Source: Gillisia sp. Hel1_33_143 (lineage in GTDB: Bacteria; Bacteroidota; Bacteroidia; Flavobacteriales; Flavobacteriaceae). From it: DNA of 64,000 nucleotides. The stretch lies in NCBI RefSeq assembly GCF_900104765.1, contig NZ_LT629737.1, positions 2,728,001 through 2,792,000 on the forward strand. Reading direction: 5' to 3'. The notes beneath the pieces were generated by a model. The model had not been told where the DNA came from. It was given only the letters and a program-made list of their open reading frames with translations, and searched no databases. The translations under genes and the position numbers were made by a program. Numbering within the stretch: position 1 is the stretch's first letter; each line of letters opens with the position of its first letter. Shown here one piece after another: positions 9,199 to 17,639 of the stretch.

Positions 9199-9491
9199 TA
9201 TACAGCAGATAGAATTTCTATTTTTTTGATATCTGGTTCTTCCTCCAATAATTCTGAAGATTTTTCTTTTAAAGCATTTGCTATCGCTCCGTTTAAGTGA
9301 GCCTCTCTTCCCGCTTCTGTTTCAAAAGTATCAAAGATGCCAAAAGTACTTTCATCTATTTTAAATGAGTACCAAGTTATGGTCTTCTCTTCTTTCCTCG
9401 CTAAATTAACAGCTTCTTTAATAAAATTTGAAACTTCCATTTCCTTCCCTGGCTTCGCTTTAAGGGTTGCTAGTAAACCTAATTTTTTCAT
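9198..9491 (-). CDS. ABM-domain (antibiotic biosynthesis monooxygenase-like) protein
   Basis: A small protein of 97 residues if started at the ATG at 9491, which directly precedes the domain (MKKLGLLATLKAKPGKE). An upstream ATG at 9527 would add 12 hydrophobic residues that do not belong to the fold. The dimeric alpha/beta ferredoxin-like ABM fold is supported by the pattern LLATLKAKPGKE, TWYSFKIDESTFGIFDTFET, EAHLNGAIANAL. Members are often small oxygenases or quinol-related enzymes, but many have no known reaction. It is convergent with the OmpA-like gene. Confidence 0.8.
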   Translation of the reverse strand: MKKLGLLATLKAKPGKEMEVSNFIKEAVNLARKEEKTITWYSFKIDESTFGIFDTFETEAGREAHLNGAIANALKEKSSELLEEEPDIKKIEILSAV

Positions 9492-9686
9492 AATAACATT
9501 TTTAATTAAATAGAAGAAATTCTTCAATTCCCTATTCCTCTAATTTATTACTATAATAAGCGTTGAAACCAATATTGGCAAAATTTTAATTGTAGGAAGA
9601 AAAATGTAAGACATATCTTTAATTAACTGTTTTTAAGATATTTATCTATTATCTAGATGAGATGCTCTTAACTATATCTTAAAGTT

Positions 9687-9723
9687 TTATGTATTTCATC
9701 GATTATTTATGTATTTAATCGGA
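9687..9723 (+). promoter_or_regulatory. Tandem direct repeats upstream of the first DUF4402 gene (candidate operator)
   Basis: TTATGTATTTCATCGAT (from 9687) and TTATGTATTTAATCGGAT (from 9707) are near-identical direct repeats exactly 20 bp apart. They end about 50 bp before the ATG at 9774. A related pair sits at the same relative place before the second DUF4402 gene. The arrangement suits a regulator binding one face of the helix, for example a LytTR-type protein. The binder is inferred only. Confidence 0.5.
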
Positions 9724-9773
9724 TAACGGGAATATATTTTTATCTTTAATCAAGCTAATAATAAATAGCATTT

Positions 9774-10268
9774 ATGCAAATTCGCTCTCTTTACATATTC
9801 TTCTCTTTAATAATCCTATCTGGAGTAGGTTATGCTCAAGCGACTGCAAATTTCACAGCCTCTGCAACTATAATAGAACCTATAACAATTACTACCACTT
9901 CTCAAATGAACTTTGCTAGTATTGACGCTAAGAATGGTGGTGATGTAGTTCTTACTCCAGATAATAACAGATATACTATAGGAGAAGTTGAATTAGATGA
10001 TGCAAGCACTGTTGCGGCAGCAAGTTTTACGGTAACAGGACAAAAAGGATATACGTATGATATCTCTTTACCAAAATCTGAACATGTGCTTACCAACGGT
10101 TCTGAAGAAATGATCATAAAGAATTTTACCACAGATCTAAATAGTGGTTCATTAGCAGGTGGCAGCCAAACTTTTCGTGTGGGTGCCACGCTACAAGTAA
10201 ATCCTAATCAACAACCTGGTATGTATGCTACTCCTGGAAGTTTAAATGTTACAGTAAATTATAATTAA
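9774..10268 (+). CDS. DUF4402 pilin-like surface fibre subunit 1
   Basis: A 164-residue protein with a Sec signal peptide ending at GYAQ (about residue 22) and a DUF4402 domain over the rest. The mature protein opens with an alternating hydrophobic stretch (ATANFTASATIIEPITIT) and closes with a beta strand ending VTVNYN, with Tyr next to last. That layout resembles chaperone-usher pilins, in which an N-terminal extension is donated to the next subunit and the C-terminal strand is read by the chaperone. DUF4402 itself has no assigned function; the pilin role is inferred from these features and from the chaperone and usher-like genes downstream. TATCTTTA at 9741-9748 is a possible -7 element. 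Confidence 0.75.
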   Translation: MQIRSLYIFFSLIILSGVGYAQATANFTASATIIEPITITTTSQMNFASIDAKNGGDVVLTPDNNRYTIGEVELDDASTVAAASFTVTGQKGYTYDISLPKSEHVLTNGSEEMIIKNFTTDLNSGSLAGGSQTFRVGATLQVNPNQQPGMYATPGSLNVTVNYN

Positions 10269-10415
10269 TAATCTTTTAGCTAAATTATTAAACCTCCTCT
10301 TTTAATTTTAGAAATAAGTAAAGATTACGCTATTCCTTCTTTCAGTAATGCTATTTTCTCTTACTATATCCTATTTCCTCCTAAATTTCATGTTAACCAA
10401 CTACAGTTAAATGCA

Positions 10416-10450
10416 TTTCAACGAGTATAAATTGCCGCTTAACGAATATA
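10416..10450 (+). promoter_or_regulatory. Direct-repeat pair upstream of the second DUF4402 gene (candidate operator)
   Basis: TTCAACGAGTATA (10417-10429) and CTTAACGAATATA (10438-10450) are direct repeats 21 bp apart that end one base before the candidate -33 element, where an activator would sit. They resemble the pair at 9687-9723 (shared core about TTTMAWCGANTAT). Confidence 0.5.
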
Positions 10451-10451
10451 T

Positions 10452-10483
10452 TTTGACGGTGATGACATTTAGTGTCATATTTG
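10452..10483 (+). promoter_or_regulatory. Bacteroidota-type promoter of DUF4402 gene 2
   Basis: TTTG at 10452-10455, a 20-bp spacer and CATATTTG at 10476-10483 (7 of 8 to TAnnTTTG). The predicted leader is about 35 nt before the ATG at 10524. Confidence 0.65.
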
Positions 10484-10523
10484 CCTTGTTAAAAAAAATA
10501 ACAAACCCCAAAACCTACTTAAC

Positions 10524-11006
10524 ATGAAAAAAATTACTTTTATCCTACTAGCACTTATTTCAGGTACAACTTTCGCACAAAACTCATCTAAAGAAGCTGC
10601 TGATGTTTTAGCTGTTATTGCTCAGCCATTAGCTCTTACAACTTCTGGGAATTTAGATTTTGGAACTATCGCTTCTCCAGAAGCAGCAAGTGATGTAGTA
10701 TTGTCGCCTGCAAATGAAAGAACTATGTCGGATGCTATGAAAATTCCAGGTAATTTAACTACATCGGTTCCTACTTTTACCGTTACTAAAGAAACTGGTT
10801 TAACTTATAAGATCGTTACTTCTAAAACAGATCTTGAATTGGATGGTGCAAATGATATCGTTATTAAGAATATAGTTACAAGTTTAGAATCTGATAGTGG
10901 GGTAACCGCTTCTTCTTTTACCGTAGGTGCTACAATAGCATTAGGAGCTAGTCAAGCACCTGGTAATTATAAAGGTGAAGTTGCTGTAACTGTGAGTTAC
11001 GAATAA
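10524..11006 (+). CDS. DUF4402 pilin-like surface fibre subunit 2
   Basis: A 160-residue protein with a signal peptide ending at TTFAQ (about residue 19) and a DUF4402 domain. It shares with its neighbour the N-terminal motif LDFGTIASPEAASDVVLSP and the C-terminal PGNYKGEVAVTVSYE, again with Tyr next to last and alternating hydrophobic residues. It has its own promoter, operator-like repeats and an immediate terminator, so it can be expressed well above the downstream genes. I infer it is the major fibre subunit; nothing in the sequence proves assembly into a fibre. Confidence 0.75.
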   Translation: MKKITFILLALISGTTFAQNSSKEAADVLAVIAQPLALTTSGNLDFGTIASPEAASDVVLSPANERTMSDAMKIPGNLTTSVPTFTVTKETGLTYKIVTSKTDLELDGANDIVIKNIVTSLESDSGVTASSFTVGATIALGASQAPGNYKGEVAVTVSYE

Positions 11007-11030
11007 CATATATAGATTGATTATATAATT

Positions 11031-11058
11031 AAACGCCGCCCATTGTGGCGGCGTTTTT
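11031..11058 (+). terminator. Strong terminator after DUF4402 gene 2
   Basis: A perfect 10-bp stem (AAACGCCGCC at 11031-11040, GGCGGCGTTT at 11047-11056) with a 6-nt loop and a T tract. Its high GC content stands out in this region. It separates subunit 2 from the rest of the locus. Confidence 0.9.
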
Positions 11059-11100
11059 CAGTTTTAAAGAATCTTTGTCTAACCGTTATTGCGAGTCAAA

Positions 11101-11595
11101 ATGAAAAATTATATTTTCATCATACTTATAATCTTATGCGTTTTTAACGTTACCGCACAAAATTCAGCTTCTGCAGCTATAAATAGTAGAGCAACTATTA
11201 TTGATCCAATTAAAATAGACAAAACTGTTGATCTTGATTTTGGAAATGTGATTAGTGCTTACAATCCCGGTCAGGTAATTCTATCTCCCGATGGTTCTAG
11301 AGTTGCATTTGGTGTAGAGATCTCGAGTTCGATGCCTGGAAATGTTAATCCTGCAGAGGCTTTGGTTACCCATGGTAATAATAATTATGCAATCACCCTT
11401 CCTGAAGAATTCACTTTGTATAATCAGGAAAATCCAAACCAGATCTTAACAATCAATCGTTTTACCGTAAAACCGCAAGAAGGGAATATTATGGACCTTA
11501 TTAAAATTGGAGGCACCTTAAACCTTGAAGCTAATCAGGTTTCTGGTACCTATACCAACTCTTCTGGGTTCAACATTACAGTATCCTATAATTAA
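11101..11595 (+). CDS. DUF4402 pilin-like surface fibre subunit 3
   Basis: A 164-residue protein from the ATG at 11101; a TTG four codons upstream is a less likely start because the ATG directly begins the signal peptide (MKNYIFIILIILCVFNVTAQ). It contains DUF4402 with LDFGNVISAYNPGQVILSP and ends SGFNITVSYN, Tyr next to last, like subunits 1 and 2. The mature N-terminus (NSASAAINSRATIIDPIKID) is the presumed donor-strand region. It lies between the subunit 2 terminator and the -7 element of the chaperone operon, so it may depend on read-through or on a promoter I cannot see. Confidence 0.73.
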   Translation: MKNYIFIILIILCVFNVTAQNSASAAINSRATIIDPIKIDKTVDLDFGNVISAYNPGQVILSPDGSRVAFGVEISSSMPGNVNPAEALVTHGNNNYAITLPEEFTLYNQENPNQILTINRFTVKPQEGNIMDLIKIGGTLNLEANQVSGTYTNSSGFNITVSYN

Positions 11596-11630
11596 ATTAG
11601 TATTTTCTTAACAGGTTATAACTAATTTAT

Positions 11631-11638
11631 TACCTTTG
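11631..11638 (+). promoter_or_regulatory. Candidate -7 element of the chaperone-adhesin-usher operon
   Basis: TACCTTTG is a perfect TAnnTTTG, 36 bp before the ATG at 11675. No clear TTTG is present at -33. Confidence 0.5.
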
Positions 11639-11674
11639 AAACCAACCTACTAACATTAATCCAACCCCAAGGAT

Positions 11675-12487
11675 ATGCTAAAAACTATACCCTATACCCT
11701 ATTATTAATCCTTATATTTTCTTCATTAACTACATTTGCTCAGGGTGATCTTATGATCATGCCTAAACGTCTGGTTTTTGATGGATCTGAAAGATCTCAA
11801 GAGATTAACCTCGCTAATACAGGTAGTGATACTGCTGTATATGCCGTTTCTTTCGTGAATTATATAATGACCGAAAAAGGGAATTTTGAACAGGTGGAAG
11901 AACCAATAGAAGGGCAGCGATTCGCTACAGATTTTTTAAGATACTTCCCTAGAAGAGTTAGTTTGGCACCAAATCAGGCTCAGACAATTAGGGTTCAACT
12001 TACTAAAACAGGAAATCTTAAACCGGGAGAATATAGGTCTCATATGTATTTTAGAGCCGTAGAGGAGCAAACTGCTTTAGGATCTGAGACTAATGAAAGT
12101 AGTGAAGGTATTTCTATAAATATCAAAACTGTATTTGGTATTAGTATCCCTATAATAATTAGAGAAGGTGAATCTAATACTATTATTAAACTGTCAGATT
12201 TAGAATTAAGTAAGCAAGGCGAATTTCCAAGATTATCTTTAACCATTAACAGAACTGGAAATATGTCTGTCTACGGAAGTTTGATCGCCAATCATATAGC
12301 TAATGATGGTAAGAAAACAGAGATTGGCATTGTTAAAGGTGTTTCTATATATACTCCAAATACAAAAAGGGCCTTTAGTTTTGAACTTAGAGAAGCTTCA
12401 AAGGTGGATCTAAACTCTGGTACTTTAACTGTTAGTTATATGGAAGACAAAGATGAAGTTTTAGCAACTAGCGAATTAAGCCTATAG
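11675..12487 (+). CDS. PapD-like periplasmic pilus chaperone
   Basis: A 270-residue protein with a signal peptide ending at TTFAQG (about residue 24). It has two Ig-like halves, as in PapD/FimC chaperones. The first half carries the family pattern FPRRVSLAPNQAQTIRVQL (residues 91-109) followed by GEYRSHMYFRAV (118-129), matching the G1-strand and RxxL.PG.Y region of chaperones. The second half from about residue 145 begins with FGISIPIIIREG, the usual domain 2 start. It would hold DUF4402 subunits in the periplasm and pass them to the usher. It is first in a tight operon (10-bp gap to the adhesin gene). Length is slightly above the family average of about 240. Confidence 0.78.
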   Translation: MLKTIPYTLLLILIFSSLTTFAQGDLMIMPKRLVFDGSERSQEINLANTGSDTAVYAVSFVNYIMTEKGNFEQVEEPIEGQRFATDFLRYFPRRVSLAPNQAQTIRVQLTKTGNLKPGEYRSHMYFRAVEEQTALGSETNESSEGISINIKTVFGISIPIIIREGESNTIIKLSDLELSKQGEFPRLSLTINRTGNMSVYGSLIANHIANDGKKTEIGIVKGVSIYTPNTKRAFSFELREASKVDLNSGTLTVSYMEDKDEVLATSELSL

Positions 12488-12497
12488 GTTTACGCTT

Positions 12498-15400
12498 ATG
12501 AAGCAAAACTATTCTAAAATTTTCTTATTTTTAAAACCAGGCCTACTCCTGGCTGTCTTTTTGTTTTTTGGAATTAGTGCTCAGAGTCAAACAATTATAA
12601 ATGTAGATCCTGGTGAAATTAGCTATTGCCAAGGTAAAACTTTAGATTTCCAATTTACCGTAAGAAATGGTGGAGGTGGAAGTGTTGGATTTGATACTGA
12701 GTCAGTTTATACCTTACAAATTGGTTATACAACTCGAAGTGGTAATAATCTTATTTTCACAACTTTAGACGAATTTAATTTTACCAATAAACAAGGTCCT
12801 GCAAAAGTGGCCTTTGAACAACAATTAATTCAACATTCAATAAATATTAGAGCTGATCTTCCTGTTAGATCCGATTATCAGTTACTTATATCTTCTACCA
12901 ATCCTAATGTACCTATTTCAATAGAGAGTTTATCAGCTGATAAATTTCAAATTTTAGCAAATAGTAATATACAATATCAAGAATCTGATATAGGGCAAAA
13001 TAGTTGGATTGGTCATGTGTACGACGGAACAAATCAAAATAGAACTTTCACTCAGAATTTCACTAATTACATAGGAGGTTACACAGAGTCTTTGAGTTTC
13101 GATCAAAATTTTGGAGGCAATACTACCCTCTTTAATATAGGTAATGGTGCTTGCGCAGATCAAGTTCAAACTGAAACCTTTTCGGTTCGATATAGAATGT
13201 TATCTTCACTTAAAGGGCTGTATTATACTAATATTGGTTCTGATGATGGTACTCGTTTGAACATCGATGGAAACTTGATATATGATGATTGGAATAATCA
13301 TGCCTATAGGAATCAGGATATACTTTTAAATTTATCTGGGAATAGCAACTTAACTTTAGACTATTTTGAGAATACTGGTGGTAACAGCGTTAGTTTTGGA
13401 ACACCTATCAAAATAATTGAGAATAAGCTCTCTACTAACATTAGTCAAACCATTAATTCTAGTAACAATCCTCGAGTTATATCTGGAGATAGTTTTAATA
13501 ATTTGCCTTCAGGAATTAGTACAAGTGGAACAGGATACCAATGGGTGTATAGTAATTCTTTAAATGGTGTCACTACTACAATACAGGGAGCTACTCAGGC
13601 AACCTACACACCAAATATTAATGTAGCTCCATTTAATACGGCTGGCACATATTATATATATAGAATTGCAAGCTTAATTGGCAATAATAGAGGCCAAAAT
13701 AATTATAGCACATCTTTAAAATCTAATCCAGCAACTATTGTAGTAGAAGAGCAAATTCTTATAACAGGGCAACCTCAAAACACCATTTCCTGTTCTAAAG
13801 ATCAAATTACATTAAATGTAACAGCCCAGGGCCAAGGATTAAGCTATCAATGGCAACGGAACGATGGAGGAAATTCAAATAATTTCTTTTCTATTTCTAA
13901 TGGAACAGATTTTTCAAGTACTACTACTCCAATGCTAAAAATAAATGCTGCAACTTGGATGAACAATTTTAGATTTAGAGTTGTTATAACTAATTCTAAT
14001 GGGGTATCTAAAACATCGAGTGCCGCTTTATTAACTGTTAACCAAAGTCCCCAGGGAATAAATGCTCAGCCTACCAATAAGGTAGTATGCGTTGGGAACA
14101 ATATTTTCTTCCAAACTTATACTTCTAATGATTCTACACAATGGCAGGTAAGTAATGATAATGGTAGTAGCTGGACTAGCTTAACAAATAACCAAAATTA
14201 CAGCGGAGTTAATACAGAACGTTTAAATATTACTAGTGCTCTGGCAAGTTTTAATAATAATTTTTATAGAATAGCTGTTTCCAATCAAAGTTGTACTGTA
14301 TATTCAAATGCTGCCAAATTACAGGTAGATTTAGATCCTATAACTGTTCAACCAAAAGATGTAACCGCTAATTTTGGAGATAATGCAATTATAGAAGCTG
14401 GAGTAACTGGAAATAATCTTTCCTTTCAATGGCAAACTTTTAGCTCTAATTGGTATGATATTGAAATTGATGAAAATTACGGAGGAACAAATACAAAGAG
14501 ATTAGAACTAAAAACTGTTGGTTACTTCCCTATTGATGGTTCAAGATATAGATTGCTTGTTACTAATAGCAATGGTTGCGTATCTATCTCTAATACAGCG
14601 GTTCTAAACGTAACTCAAAATACTTGTAATATTAGTCCCACTATTTCATTAAACGCTCCTAGCGTTATTTGCGCTGGGAATGTAAATATTAATGGTGTTC
14701 TAACGGGAGTAGCACCTTGGGCAGTTAGTGGTACGATTAACGGAGCGGCTTTTGAATTAAATTTCAATGATCAAAATTTCAATTTCCCCATTAATCTAAG
14801 AGAAACTACCAAAATAAATATTACTAATATCTCAGATGCTAATGGATGTAGAAACACTGCTCCAAATACTTCTATTACTGTTAATGTTATAAATAGCATA
14901 GAGAATAACGTTATAATAGGAGATCAACAGAGTTGTGGTGCTTTGCAACCTAAAACTATAACAGGAGAAAACTTAGGTGCTGGTTATATTTATGAATGGG
15001 AAGCTAGCACTACTGGTCCAGATTCCGGATTTATTGCAGCTTCTGGGAAAAATAATGAAGCTAATTATACTCCTGGAGTTACAACAGTAACAACATGGTA
15101 TCGTAGAAAGGTAAATGTTCAAAACTGCAATTCAAATATTTCAAATTCGGTTAAAATTACCATTGATCAGGAAATCTTAGATAATAATATCTCATATTTT
15201 AATGGAACCTCCGGACAAGTAAAAGGTACTGTTGCAGAAAATGGAATTTTAAATCTAAAAGCACCTGGTAGTGCTGTATTTACTTATGTGAATTTTGCAA
15301 GCTACGGAACTCCTCAAATTGAGAACGGAAATTTTAAAATTGATAATTCCTGCCACGCTGTAAACAGTAGAGCAATATCAGAATCTCTAATTTTTGGGGA

Positions 15401-17630
15401 AAATGGGGTTGAAATAGCCGCAAGTAATAATTCTTTCACAGACCCATGTGTTGGAACAGTCAAAAGCCTATCTATTTTAGCTACCTATTCAGAAGCATTT
15501 TGCCAAGGTACTGAAGATGGTTTAATAACAGGTTCTGAAGTTAAAGGCGCTAGTGTCTCCTACAAATGGCAAATTAGCACACAAGGGCCATCAGGGACTT
15601 TTGCTGATGCTTCAGGAGTAAATAATCTAAAGAATTATAATCTAGAAACTTTGGTTCAAGATATTTGGGTAAAACGTATCGTTAATTCTGGATCTTGTAG
15701 TAGTAACTCTCCAGTATTATATATACCAGTTATTGAAGAAAACACTTGGACAGGAACGGCAAATTCAGATTGGAATAACACTGCAAATTGGAGTTGCAAT
15801 TTACTACCAACACTTAAAACTGATGTTAGAATCCCTGAAGATCTGGTCTCTAATAATTATCCTGTGGTTTCATCAGGAGCAAATGCACTTGCCAAGAGCT
15901 TATTTATTGAAAGTAATGCAAGTATAGAAGTAACTAATAACTGGTTAAGGATTGCCGGAACTTTAAAAAATTCTGGGAGCTTAATTGCTGAATCAGGTAG
16001 TATTTCTTTTGAAGGGAATTCAGCTCAGATCATTCCGATTGCCGCTTTTAAGAATAATAGAATTGAAAATCTAAGAATTAGTAATACATCTGGAGTTACT
16101 TCAGAAGCAATTATTGAAATAACAGGTATCTTAAAAGTAGAAGTAGGAAATTTTAATGCTGGGAATCTAGTTTCCTTAATTTCTAATAAAGACAAAACTG
16201 CACTTATAGACGGAAGTGGTTCTGGTGAGGTAGTAGGATCTATTAAAATGCAACGATATATCGATAAAGCTTTTGGTTATAAATATTTTAGTACGCCTTT
16301 CAATAATTCTGTAGCTGGAGATTTTTCTCCTTATATGGATTTCAAAGACCCAAGCAGTAATTTCCCTAACTTCTATCGTTATAATGAAAATAGAAATATC
16401 AATATTAATAATGTTGTTAGAGATGCTACAGGATGGGAAGATTATTCTACCATATCAAATAGTTTAAATGTAGCTGAAGGTTATGCTTTAAATTTTGGAA
16501 CTAATACTTCGGCACAAACAATAGAGTTAAGTGGTGTAGTTAACAATGGCGTAATTCCTACTCTTACTTTAGAAAACAATCACAGAGATTATACTAAAGG
16601 ATTTCATTTAGTTGGAAATCCATACCCTTCTCCTATAGATTGGCTAGCATCTAATGGATGGACAAAGACTAATATAGATAATGGAATCTACTTCTTCACT
16701 GCAAGTGATACAAGTCAATATACCGGTACCTATACCGCATACGTTAATGATATTTCTACAGGAGATCCTGTTGTAAGTAACGTTTCTCCTAACATTATAC
16801 CTTCTATGCAGGGCTTCTTTATCAAGGTTAGCGATTCTGATAGTAAGGATTTGGTAGTTGGTAATTTTGGTATGAATAACAATGTTCGTGTAAATGATTT
16901 TGATCAGCAATTCTACAAGTCGGCAATAAATAATACCAAACCTATTATTCGCTTAGAAGCAGGTTTTAGAAAGTCCGCAACTAAAGATCCATTAGTATTA
17001 TATTTTTCACCATATGCATCTCGTAATTTTGAGAAAGAATTAGACGCATATAAATTGATGAATACAGATCCTTACGTTCCGAGTTTTTATACTACTACGG
17101 AAGATAAAAAAGATCTAGCCATAAATGCGATCCAACCGCCAATTGGAAACGATTACTCAAAAATTCCTTTAGGGATAAAAGCTGAAATTGCTGGTGAGAT
17201 GTCTATTCAATTATCTTCAATAGAAAATCTAGCTTCAGATTTCAATATCTATCTAATAGATCATGACAAGAAAAAGGTTCAAAATTTAAGAGAAAATGAT
17301 ACCTACACATTTATGATGTCTGCGGGTATTGTAAATACTAGATTTGAACTTATGTTCTCTGAAGAAATAATGACCAGCCGTGCCATTGCTTTTGATGAAC
17401 CTTTTGACATCAAGATTGAAGATGGTGAAGTTAATGTGCAATTAAATTTGAAAGATCAGGAAAAAGGAATCTTGAGAGCTAGTACAATTGCAGGGCAAAT
17501 GCTTCAGATTAAAGAAGGATACGGTAAAGAAAAAGTTGTATTTGAAGGTATTACCAGTAATGGTGTATACATTCTAAATCTTCAAGTGGGTGATGCTTTT
17601 TATGCTAAGAAGATCATTATTAATAGATAA
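12498..17630 (+). CDS. Giant multidomain adhesin-like protein with T9SS sorting domain
   Basis: A 1710-residue secreted protein with a signal peptide (about 30 residues, ending SAQSQ). A PA14-like segment lies at about residues 230-305 (GLYYTNIGSDDGTRLNIDG, WNNHAYRNQDILLNLSG). Several Ig-like repeats follow with recurring LSYQWQ or SFQWQ cores, then a WTGTANSDWNNTANWSCNL segment common in Bacteroidota surface proteins. The C-terminus (about the last 75 residues, ending GVYILNLQVGDAFYAKKII) is a type A T9SS sorting domain. It should cross the outer membrane through T9SS and be anchored at the surface. It sits 10 bp after the chaperone and 9 bp before another DUF4402 gene, so a T9SS cargo is embedded in a chaperone-usher-like operon. 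Ligand unknown. Confidence 0.85.
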   Translation: MKQNYSKIFLFLKPGLLLAVFLFFGISAQSQTIINVDPGEISYCQGKTLDFQFTVRNGGGGSVGFDTESVYTLQIGYTTRSGNNLIFTTLDEFNFTNKQGPAKVAFEQQLIQHSINIRADLPVRSDYQLLISSTNPNVPISIESLSADKFQILANSNIQYQESDIGQNSWIGHVYDGTNQNRTFTQNFTNYIGGYTESLSFDQNFGGNTTLFNIGNGACADQVQTETFSVRYRMLSSLKGLYYTNIGSDDGTRLNIDGNLIYDDWNNHAYRNQDILLNLSGNSNLTLDYFENTGGNSVSFGTPIKIIENKLSTNISQTINSSNNPRVISGDSFNNLPSGISTSGTGYQWVYSNSLNGVTTTIQGATQATYTPNINVAPFNTAGTYYIYRIASLIGNNRGQNNYSTSLKSNPATIVVEEQILITGQPQNTISCSKDQITLNVTAQGQGLSYQWQRNDGGNSNNFFSISNGTDFSSTTTPMLKINAATWMNNFRFRVVITNSNGVSKTSSAALLTVNQSPQGINAQPTNKVVCVGNNIFFQTYTSNDSTQWQVSNDNGSSWTSLTNNQNYSGVNTERLNITSALASFNNNFYRIAVSNQSCTVYSNAAKLQVDLDPITVQPKDVTANFGDNAIIEAGVTGNNLSFQWQTFSSNWYDIEIDENYGGTNTKRLELKTVGYFPIDGSRYRLLVTNSNGCVSISNTAVLNVTQNTCNISPTISLNAPSVICAGNVNINGVLTGVAPWAVSGTINGAAFELNFNDQNFNFPINLRETTKINITNISDANGCRNTAPNTSITVNVINSIENNVIIGDQQSCGALQPKTITGENLGAGYIYEWEASTTGPDSGFIAASGKNNEANYTPGVTTVTTWYRRKVNVQNCNSNISNSVKITIDQEILDNNISYFNGTSGQVKGTVAENGILNLKAPGSAVFTYVNFASYGTPQIENGNFKIDNSCHAVNSRAISESLIFGENGVEIAASNNSFTDPCVGTVKSLSILATYSEAFCQGTEDGLITGSEVKGASVSYKWQISTQGPSGTFADASGVNNLKNYNLETLVQDIWVKRIVNSGSCSSNSPVLYIPVIEENTWTGTANSDWNNTANWSCNLLPTLKTDVRIPEDLVSNNYPVVSSGANALAKSLFIESNASIEVTNNWLRIAGTLKNSGSLIAESGSISFEGNSAQIIPIAAFKNNRIENLRISNTSGVTSEAIIEITGILKVEVGNFNAGNLVSLISNKDKTALIDGSGSGEVVGSIKMQRYIDKAFGYKYFSTPFNNSVAGDFSPYMDFKDPSSNFPNFYRYNENRNININNVVRDATGWEDYSTISNSLNVAEGYALNFGTNTSAQTIELSGVVNNGVIPTLTLENNHRDYTKGFHLVGNPYPSPIDWLASNGWTKTNIDNGIYFFTASDTSQYTGTYTAYVNDISTGDPVVSNVSPNIIPSMQGFFIKVSDSDSKDLVVGNFGMNNNVRVNDFDQQFYKSAINNTKPIIRLEAGFRKSATKDPLVLYFSPYASRNFEKELDAYKLMNTDPYVPSFYTTTEDKKDLAINAIQPPIGNDYSKIPLGIKAEIAGEMSIQLSSIENLASDFNIYLIDHDKKKVQNLRENDTYTFMMSAGIVNTRFELMFSEEIMTSRAIAFDEPFDIKIEDGEVNVQLNLKDQEKGILRASTIAGQMLQIKEGYGKEKVVFEGITSNGVYILNLQVGDAFYAKKIIINR

Positions 17631-17639
17631 TTCTAAATT

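Noticed and set aside
15733-15927. 64-codon ORF inside the giant adhesin gene
   Set aside because: Second frame within a well-supported 1710-residue CDS; no separate features.
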